From Faecalicatena sp. (GTDB lineage: Bacteria > Bacillota > Clostridia > Lachnospirales > Lachnospiraceae): a stretch of 13,314 bases of DNA. Both the position numbers and the translations under genes were made by a program. The stretch lies in assembly GCA_009774255.1 (NCBI GenBank), contig VSNK01000154.1, forward strand, positions 1-13,314, in the 5' to 3' direction. The notes beneath the pieces are model-generated. The model was not told the origin of the DNA. It did not search any database and saw only the letters and a list, made by a program, of their open reading frames with translations. Positions 7,101 through 13,314 of this stretch are shown here, in pieces (the first letter of the stretch is position 1; every line of letters starts with the position of its first letter).

Positions 7101-10100
7101 TTACTCATCGCTCTTTCCCTTTTTCAAATCTCTGAAACAGGAAACAATAGGCACAACCATACCGATGCATGCCAGCACCAGGATCAGCAGCCAGAACAGG
7201 AAGTCTGACTTGTCCCCGGTTTTCGGCGTATCCGGTGTCTCCGGCTTTGCTTCATCCTTCATGGCCACTTTCTGGATTTCTCCGGTATTCTGGACTTCAA
7301 ATTGAATATCCTCCGCCAACAGATAACCCTCCGGCGCGCTCTCTTCATGGAGCGTATATTCCCCGACCGGCAACATTTCAATATAGTGCGACTCTTCTTC
7401 GGAAATCCAGCTTTCCACCACTTTTCCATCCTTATCAAGGATAGTCAGTTTCGCCCCCGGCAGTTCCTTCCCGGCAATATCTGTCTTTGTAATCTCCACT
7501 CTGGTCACGCCATCTTTCATGGCAACCTCCTGGATTTCCCCGGTATCCTGAACTTCAAATGGATTGTCTTCTGCCAACAGATACCCTTCCGGGGCGGCTT
7601 CCTCATGGAGCGTATATTCCCCGATGGGGAGCATTTCAATATAATGCGGCTCATCTCCGGATGTCCAGCTTTCCACCACATTTCCGTCTTTGTCATAGAT
7701 GGTCAGCTTCGCCCCAGGCAGTTCCTCCCCGGCAATGTCTGTCTTTGAGATTTCTACCTTGGTCACATCATCCTTCATCTCCACCTTCTGCACTTCATTT
7801 TTATTTTCTACTGTAAATTCAATCGCGCTGGCGGTCACATACCCGTCCGCAGGCATGGTTTCTGCCATCTGGTAGGTTTTCCCAACCTCCAGTTCCCGGA
7901 TGATATGGGGTTCCTTCCCGGAAATCCATTCGTCCACCACGTTGCCGTCCGGGTCTGTCACCTGCAGCTTCGCGCCCTCTACTTCTGATCCATCGGTGAG
8001 GGATACTTTGGTAAACTCCACTACCGTGGGTTCATTTTCAAAGCAGAGTACCGACGGCATGGCCGCCCTGCCCATATTTTCAAAGGTAAAGTCAAATTCC
8101 TGCACTTCCCCCATGGTCGTGAACCCGGAGGCTGCGGCGGTTTCCTTCACGTAATAGGAAAAACCTACCGGAAGATCTGCCGTAAACAATAGCTTTCCTT
8201 CCTCATCTGTAGCCTTTTCCTCAATCACAGTATCCGCTTCCATGATCACTTTTCCTTCGGCGTTGGTGATATCGTCCCCCGTACACAGGGTAAATACCGT
8301 CCCGGGAACCACACGGTCGGAATCTTTTTCCGTTTTCAACACCTGAATTTCCACCTTCTGGCGGAGGTTCTGCCAGTCCGTGGAGAATGTAACGACAGAG
8401 GTATTCTGATCACGGTAAGTCAGATCCACTTCCCGGATTTCCCCATCTAAAATATATCCCTGTGCCGTCTCCTTTTCCCGGATATAATATTTCCCAAGGG
8501 GCAGCCCTTCCAGTCTTGCAATCCCGGTATCATCCGTGGTAATGGGATCCACCAATTCATCCTTTTTGTAATGATCCGCACTCACCCCGTCTGCCGCCTG
8601 GATATCCTCCAAAGCGTACACTTCAAAAGTTACGTCCTTTAAGGAGCCGGTGACATACTCAAACAGATGCGCAATCCATCCTTCGATGGAATCCAACAGG
8701 GAGACATTTTCCAGAAGCTCCCCCTGCTTATTGATCAGGATCATTCCAGTCGGGACATCATCCTTCATCTCTACCTTCTGGATTTCAGCAGTGTCCTCTA
8801 CCGTAAATTCAATCTCTTCCGCTTTCAGATAGCCATAAGGAGCCATTTCCTCACGCAGCGTATAGGTGGCTCCTACCGTCAGGCGTTCTACGAGATGTTC
8901 CTCGCCTTTCACCGAAGTCCATGTATCTACCACATTTCCATCCTTATCCAAAACAGTGAGTGTCGCCCCTTCCAGTTCCGTCCCGGTTGTCAGGTCTGTC
9001 TTTTTGATGGAGACGGTTGTCGGGTCATTCTGAAATTCACAGATTTCTTCCACCACTTTCACATCCTGCCCCTGATAAGAAACCGAAACCTCCACCGTCT
9101 GGTTCGAAGAAACATATCCTGCCGGGGCTTTCTGTTCCCGGATGTAATATTCCCCGAACGGCACATCCAGGTCAAAGACTGCTTTCCCATCCTCGCCTGT
9201 GACCGCTTCACCCAGCAGCGTATCCGCTTTCACAATGGTTTCGCCCTGTACGGCGATATCTGTTTTGGGATACAGCCCGAAGACTGCGCCTGCGACCACA
9301 GCGCCATTTGAGGCATCTTTCTTGACTACTGCGATCTCCACTTTCTGGCGGTCATTTCCAAAGACAGCGGTCTGTTCCACCACCGGCGTATCCTGATCCA
9401 CATAAGCCAAAGTAATGGTCTGTGCCGATTCATTTAACACAAATCCCTCCGGAGCCTTCGTCTCCACGACCCGGTAGGTTCCAAGGGGCAGGTCTGATAC
9501 AGACGCTTTCCCTTCCACGTCTGTGGCCAGTTCTGCCACCAGTTCCCCGGCAGCGTATTCCCGAATCCGGTTCCCTTCCATGTCTTTCTGGCAGTCCGCC
9601 GTATAAATATCCTCTGCAGCATAGATTTCAAATTCTGCGCCTGCCAGATTTTCTTCTTCATAGGTGAAAGTCTGGTCATAGCCTTTTAAGACTTCTCCTT
9701 TTTTCACGATATTCAGTTTTCCTTTGGCCGGATGGTCCTCATATTCCACATCAATGATCGCATCCCCAGATGCGCCATCCATCTGGTACAGCGTATTGGA
9801 ATCCACGGACACCTCATAGGTCTTTTCATTCCGAATATATCCATGGGGAGCCGTCACTTCCTCGATACGGTAATTCCCGATCTTTAGATTTTGCGGCAGA
9901 ATCAGGTATCCCTGCTCATCCGTAAAGAAGGACTGGTGGGTTTCCACGGTGGGATAGGTGGTTACCTGTTCCACATAGGTTTCACGGTTCAGGTCGTAAA
10001 TCTTGAACTCCGTATTTTTTACTAAGACCGGTTTCTTCGTCTCATCATCCTTCTTCACGATCCGCAGCTTTGCCTCAAATTCATCATCCAGAAGCACCCT

Positions 10101-13100
10101 CCAGACTTGCGGCGTATCCGGCTTATTCTCCGTGATGTGGACAAGGAAATCTTTGGCCGGCTTATAATTATCCGGCGTGGTGGTTTCCCTCACAATGTAG
10201 GTTCCAAAGGGGAGCGGGATGCTGCATGCATATCCGTTTTCATCGGTGAAGATTTCTGTCTCCCCATTTGCCCCAAGCACCACCGGGGCTGCGGAATCAA
10301 AATCATACCCGCCATCTTCTTTCGCAGTCAGGGAAGAAACCAGATAAGCGGTAAACCCTGCCCCTGCAAGCAGGCCTGCATCAGATTCCCCGTTGTTGGC
10401 CGCTTTCACGATCTGGAATGGCTGCTTGATGACCTGTTCTGGCGAGGTGCAGCTTCTCTCAACGACAGCGGAAAGCTCCCCCTCGTAGTTGCATGACAGG
10501 TCATATTCTGTTTCATCTGCCAGATACCCGGCTGGCGTGGTAATTTCTTTTATGAAATATTCTCCCAGATAAAGGTCTTCAATCTTCGCCTTTCCTTCCT
10601 TATCCGTGGTCAGCATTGCCACCTGTTCCCCGGCCTGATGAAGTACACCAGTCTTTCCATCCGGGTGGAGGATGTCATTCCTCGCATATAATCCATAGAC
10701 CGCATGCTCCAGCGAAGCGTCCCCCTGTGGGATGCCCTGATTTGTTTCTTTATCCACTTTTACAAGCTGGATTGTTGCACTGGCACGTTCATTGGTAAAT
10801 GTATGGGCAAAGGAGACTTTCGCCTCACTGCCGCTGACTGTTTCAAACCGGAAAGAATATGTATCTTCCGCATTCTTCAGATAATTTACAGGAGCCTGAA
10901 TCTCTTTCACATAATAGCCAAAGCCGATGGGAAGGTCGGCAGAAAATACAGCGTTTCCATCCGCGCCTGTAGTGGCTTTATCAATCAATGCATCTTTCTC
11001 GGCAACTGTATTTCCGTCTGCGTTCTTAATATTTTCAGAAGCATACAGCCCAAACACACCTCCGGCCAGGCCGTTCATCGTATCCTGATCCTTCTTTGCG
11101 ATGCTGACCTCTGCCCTCTGGCGGTCATTCTGGAAGGTGGTACTGGAAAATGCCGTTTCTGCCGTCTGCCCGGCGTATGCGATCACCACATCCTTTGTTT
11201 CTTTTGCATTATAAAATCCTTTTGGAGCCTGCACCTCGGTTACCCGGTAGGTTCCCAGATGCAGGTTCTTCACTGTGACGGAGCCATCCGCACCGGTTTC
11301 CAGATTCTCTGCCACCAACTGCCCGGCTTTAAATACCACCGTCCCATAAGGGGTCACGATATCCTTCGCCGCATAGACATTGAAGACAGCGCCTTTTTGT
11401 CTGCGGTTCCCATACTGGAACGTGAGCCCGTTTTCATGGGGTGCGGCTCCTGCCAGGGCTTCCCCTTCTTTATAAATCGTCAGGTTCCCAAGCTGTTCGA
11501 TATCCGGGACTGTAGTGGAAACCGTCTGGTTCGTCTTTAATGTTACCCGGTAGGCTGTGGCATTATGACGGTATCCGGATGGCGCGGTGATTTCTTTCAG
11601 ATAGACCGTATCCTGCGTCTTTGTGATCTCTGCTTCTGACTCCCCGTTGCGGTTCGTGGCGGGCATGGTCACGATCAGGTTCCGGCATGCCTCATCCTGA
11701 TAGATTCCGAACACCGCCCCAGCCAGTTTTGCGTTGGAAACAGAATCGATTTTTACCACTTTCACCTTCGCAAGGTCCATCCACTGTACGGAAAAGCTGA
11801 CGGAATTTCCGCTCTCTTCCTCATAGTAACTTCCGATATCCTGATTGGCGTCCCCGGTGGTCACCACCAGCGCTTTCCAGATGGTGCGGAGGCTCCCCCT
11901 CATTTCCCCGGTATTCCATGTGCCGCTGACACTCATGGGTGCTGTGAAAGAGAAGCTGGTCCCGCCGGAAATCTGAACGTTTCCCCCGGTCTGTGTATCC
12001 CCATTACTTTCATTATGGAACGTCACATTTTCCGGAACCCTTAACGTGATATGGTTTCTGGAATCCCCGTCCAGACGGATGCTTCCTGTCCTCTGCTGGG
12101 AGCCGCTGCCTGTCGCCTTTAGGCTGGTCTTTGACAGGCTCAGATAGGGGTCAGGAGGCGTGGGCTGGTCGGCAAGGTAATTAATCCATCCCAGAACGCC
12201 GCATGCCTGCAAATCCTCCATCGTACAGCCCTCAAACCCGTCAATGCCGCAGTAGAAATAGCTGGCCGCGATATGGGTGAACACATATTTCAGTTCGCTG
12301 CCAAACTGGGGCATGAACTGGTCGGTCAGATCCCCCGAGCCGCCATATCCATAATAAAGCGCTTTCTGGAGGTTCGGGTTGCTCTCCAAAATGTAGGACG
12401 CATATCCGCCCGTGTCAGGCGTCCCCTTTGCGGATTCCAGACAGTAGGCAATCCTCCCGTTCACCGTAAAGATGTTCGTGGAGTAATTTCCCAGGTTGGT
12501 AGGGTAGAACACCTCCTGCCCTGTGACCAGGGATACATTTTGCGAAGCTGCCCTTGCCCGTCTGGACGTAGTCCTCGTATCCATGGAATACAGGAGCACG
12601 CCGCCGTCCTCCGCGATCTGCTCCGCATCCTCATGGGCTTCTTCTGCCTGCTCCATGTCCTCAATGACGGCTTCCATCTCCGCTTCTGTCATGGATTCTG
12701 CCGGAGCCGCATCCGGGTTCTCCGAGTCCGGGGCTGGTTCCCCATTTTCCCCGGAAAGTTCCGTGGGCTGTTCTCCGTTTCCCTCTGCGGAATCCGCCCC
12801 TGACTGTGATGCATCCGGCCGTTCTTTTACAATGATATTCCGGCTGATATGGTAAGATGGGTTTCCGCTCACAGGCTCCACAAAATATACTGCTTTATAT
12901 GTGTCCGGCTGCTTCGTGTCAAAGTCCTGCCCGGACTGGTTCTTTGCTTCATGATATTTCACCCGCACTTTTTCTTCCGAAATCTCCATGCCGGAAAAAT
13001 CATGCTCTACGTCAAAGCTGCTCCCTGCTTCAATTTCATAATCTCCTGCTGTCACGATCTCATCCTCTGCCAGTTCCGCACGGACGGATTCCAATGCCGG

Positions 13101-13229
13101 GTACTCTGCTTCATAGGCTGCTGGCTCTGGGTCGTCTGCCAGAGCCGAAGCTGGCTGGATCAAGGCTGACAGGATTGTTACGACAGCCAGCAGGGCTGAT
13201 ATTGCTCTTTTCGTTTTTCTATTTGTCAA
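7101..13229 (-). CDS. Giant sortase-anchored SpaA/CnaB-repeat surface adhesin
   Basis: This is a 2042-residue cell-wall protein, very likely the adhesin that holds mating cells together. A signal peptide (1-31, ending PASALA) is followed by an Ig-like segment (about 60-135) and an acidic Pro/Glu-rich linker with a possible helix (136-210). A thioester-type domain (about 230-355) has Cys263 in AYCLES. A beta-rich domain (360-485) comes next. About 14 SpaA/CnaB-type domains then run to 1993, starting roughly at 487, 581, 706, 816, 936, 1053, 1169, 1296, 1404, 1495, 1624, 1735, 1823 and 1909. Most have the Lys near the first strand, Glu in a KE-x-x-AP-x-GY-like motif, and a terminal Asn or Asp, as needed for self-formed isopeptide bonds. 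The C-terminus has TPKTGD (2001-2006), a membrane segment (2009-2031) and a basic tail. Large proteins of this build are common in clostridial conjugative transposons. The start is a TTG with a good ribosome binding site. The ligand is unknown. Confidence 0.93.
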   Translation of the reverse strand: MTNRKTKRAISALLAVVTILSALIQPASALADDPEPAAYEAEYPALESVRAELAEDEIVTAGDYEIEAGSSFDVEHDFSGMEISEEKVRVKYHEAKNQSGQDFDTKQPDTYKAVYFVEPVSGNPSYHISRNIIVKERPDASQSGADSAEGNGEQPTELSGENGEPAPDSENPDAAPAESMTEAEMEAVIEDMEQAEEAHEDAEQIAEDGGVLLYSMDTRTTSRRARAASQNVSLVTGQEVFYPTNLGNYSTNIFTVNGRIAYCLESAKGTPDTGGYASYILESNPNLQKALYYGYGGSGDLTDQFMPQFGSELKYVFTHIAASYFYCGIDGFEGCTMEDLQACGVLGWINYLADQPTPPDPYLSLSKTSLKATGSGSQQRTGSIRLDGDSRNHITLRVPENVTFHNESNGDTQTGGNVQISGGTSFSFTAPMSVSGTWNTGEMRGSLRTIWKALVVTTGDANQDIGSYYEEESGNSVSFSVQWMDLAKVKVVKIDSVSNAKLAGAVFGIYQDEACRNLIVTMPATNRNGESEAEITKTQDTVYLKEITAPSGYRHNATAYRVTLKTNQTVSTTVPDIEQLGNLTIYKEGEALAGAAPHENGLTFQYGNRRQKGAVFNVYAAKDIVTPYGTVVFKAGQLVAENLETGADGSVTVKNLHLGTYRVTEVQAPKGFYNAKETKDVVIAYAGQTAETAFSSTTFQNDRQRAEVSIAKKDQDTMNGLAGGVFGLYASENIKNADGNTVAEKDALIDKATTGADGNAVFSADLPIGFGYYVKEIQAPVNYLKNAEDTYSFRFETVSGSEAKVSFAHTFTNERASATIQLVKVDKETNQGIPQGDASLEHAVYGLYARNDILHPDGKTGVLHQAGEQVAMLTTDKEGKAKIEDLYLGEYFIKEITTPAGYLADETEYDLSCNYEGELSAVVERSCTSPEQVIKQPFQIVKAANNGESDAGLLAGAGFTAYLVSSLTAKEDGGYDFDSAAPVVLGANGETEIFTDENGYACSIPLPFGTYIVRETTTPDNYKPAKDFLVHITENKPDTPQVWRVLLDDEFEAKLRIVKKDDETKKPVLVKNTEFKIYDLNRETYVEQVTTYPTVETHQSFFTDEQGYLILPQNLKIGNYRIEEVTAPHGYIRNEKTYEVSVDSNTLYQMDGASGDAIIDVEYEDHPAKGKLNIVKKGEVLKGYDQTFTYEEENLAGAEFEIYAAEDIYTADCQKDMEGNRIREYAAGELVAELATDVEGKASVSDLPLGTYRVVETKAPEGFVLNESAQTITLAYVDQDTPVVEQTAVFGNDRQKVEIAVVKKDASNGAVVAGAVFGLYPKTDIAVQGETIVKADTLLGEAVTGEDGKAVFDLDVPFGEYYIREQKAPAGYVSSNQTVEVSVSYQGQDVKVVEEICEFQNDPTTVSIKKTDLTTGTELEGATLTVLDKDGNVVDTWTSVKGEEHLVERLTVGATYTLREEMAPYGYLKAEEIEFTVEDTAEIQKVEMKDDVPTGMILINKQGELLENVSLLDSIEGWIAHLFEYVTGSLKDVTFEVYALEDIQAADGVSADHYKKDELVDPITTDDTGIARLEGLPLGKYYIREKETAQGYILDGEIREVDLTYRDQNTSVVTFSTDWQNLRQKVEIQVLKTEKDSDRVVPGTVFTLCTGDDITNAEGKVIMEADTVIEEKATDEEGKLLFTADLPVGFSYYVKETAAASGFTTMGEVQEFDFTFENMGRAAMPSVLCFENEPTVVEFTKVSLTDGSEVEGAKLQVTDPDGNVVDEWISGKEPHIIRELEVGKTYQMAETMPADGYVTASAIEFTVENKNEVQKVEMKDDVTKVEISKTDIAGEELPGAKLTIYDKDGNVVESWTSGDEPHYIEMLPIGEYTLHEEAAPEGYLLAEDNPFEVQDTGEIQEVAMKDGVTRVEITKTDIAGKELPGAKLTILDKDGKVVESWISEEESHYIEMLPVGEYTLHEESAPEGYLLAEDIQFEVQNTGEIQKVAMKDEAKPETPDTPKTGDKSDFLFWLLILVLACIGMVVPIVSCFRDLKKGKSDE
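7251..7508 (-). repeat. CnaB domain 14, copy 2 of 258-bp tandem repeat
   Basis: This encodes adhesin residues 1908-1993, the last short CnaB-type domain before the wall anchor. It is nearly the same in protein sequence as the preceding domain; both contain KTDIAG, ELPGAKLTI, VVES, HYIEMLP, GEYTLHEE and APEGYLLAED. Confidence 0.85.
7509..7766 (-). repeat. CnaB domain 13, copy 1 of 258-bp tandem repeat
   Basis: This encodes adhesin residues 1822-1907. The period to the next copy is exactly 86 codons with no gap. Nucleotide similarity by eye is high over most of the unit, so the pair is probably a recent tandem duplication compared with the other, more diverged domains. Confidence 0.85.
7767..8747 (-). 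repeat. Three-domain supermodule, copy B
   Basis: This encodes adhesin residues 1495-1821: a long domain beginning with a KQGE motif, a KTEKD-type domain and a short domain. The order and junction motifs (a Gln-Asn-x-Arg-Gln-Lys-Val-Glu linker, then a Glu-Asn-Glu-Pro-Thr linker) match copy A directly upstream in the protein. Similarity is at protein level and clearly older than the 258-bp pair. Confidence 0.7.
8748..9722 (-). repeat. Three-domain supermodule, copy A
   Basis: This encodes adhesin residues 1170-1494: a long KKGE-type domain, a KKD-type domain and a short domain ending VEMKDD. It aligns with copy B at an offset of 325 residues at the start. A partial first version (KEGE domain then KKD domain, residues 581-813) lies further toward the N-terminus. 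Confidence 0.7.
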
Positions 13230-13314
13230 TCAATCTACCTCTCTTTCATCTTTTTGCTTTTGAAAGCTACGGAAAATCTGCCGCTGACAGGTGTCCTGCA
13301 TCCTGTGAGATAAT
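13230..13314 (-). promoter_or_regulatory. Leader of the adhesin gene with ribosome binding site
   Basis: AGAGAGG reads on the minus strand at 13244-13238, 8 nt before the TTG start at 13229. It decides this start: the nearby upstream ATG runs into a stop within four codons. A small palindrome (GCTTTCAAAAGC on the minus strand, 13256-13267) lies upstream. No convincing promoter is visible in the 85 bp available, so it is probably outside the window or shared with an upstream gene. Confidence 0.6.

Noticed and set aside
6970..7305. Plus-strand frame beginning in the intergenic region with a membrane-like N-terminus
   Set aside because: Two thirds of it is antisense to the adhesin C-terminus, it has no good ribosome binding site, and the composition changes at the gene boundary.
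7251..9722. CRISPR-like or insertion-sequence repeats
   Set aside because: The repeats are coding, in frame, and match CnaB-type protein domains; there are no spacers, terminal inverted repeats or transposase.
10704..11540. Long plus-strand open frame within the adhesin
   Set aside because: It is antisense to well-conserved CnaB-type domains and resembles no known protein; the Cys/His/Phe-rich translation is a shadow signature.

Overview
This window is part of the transfer module of an integrative and conjugative element (ICE, or conjugative transposon) from a Gram-positive, gut-type Firmicute. The gene types most resemble the Tn1549/CTn-like elements common in Lachnospiraceae and other Clostridia. 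That assignment rests on protein-family recognition and gene order. No 16S, integrase, relaxase or attachment site is in the window, so host and element boundaries cannot be fixed. All seven genes lie on the minus strand and read from right to left; the plus-strand reading frames are shadows.

Right to left, the layout is as follows. (1) A 2042-residue sortase-anchored surface protein (7101-13229, TTG start) has a signal peptide, an Ig-like N-terminal segment, a thioester-type domain, about 14 SpaA/CnaB-type domains and a TPKTG anchor. (2) A 301-bp gap (6800-7100) holds two inverted repeats around a weak candidate promoter. (3) A small DUF4314-type protein follows. (4) Next is the VirD4-type coupling ATPase. 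(5) Then comes a small VirB2/Maff2-like membrane protein. (6) Next is a VirB6/TrbL-like polytopic membrane protein. (7) Then a PrgI-family (VirB3-like) membrane protein with an unusual, roughly 250-residue basic, Asn/Gln-rich tail. (8) Last is the VirB4-type ATPase, which ends at position 35.

Together these encode most of the inner-membrane core and motors of a minimal Gram-positive type IV secretion system. VirD4 brings the relaxosome to the channel, VirB4 powers assembly and transport, and PrgI, VirB6 and the VirB2-like protein form the membrane part. The giant adhesin probably holds donor and recipient cells together. The transfer genes are tightly packed: the virB4 start overlaps the prgI stop, and the VirB2-like gene's ribosome binding site overlaps the virD4 stop. 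This suggests one operon. A VirB1-type wall hydrolase, a VirB8-like protein and the relaxase are expected outside the window.

The most unusual features are the 12-residue tandem-repeat tail on PrgI, the higher-order duplication of a three-domain module in the adhesin, and the inverted-repeat/promoter arrangement upstream of the transfer genes. No RNA gene, CRISPR array, insertion sequence or complete new defence-type system was seen.
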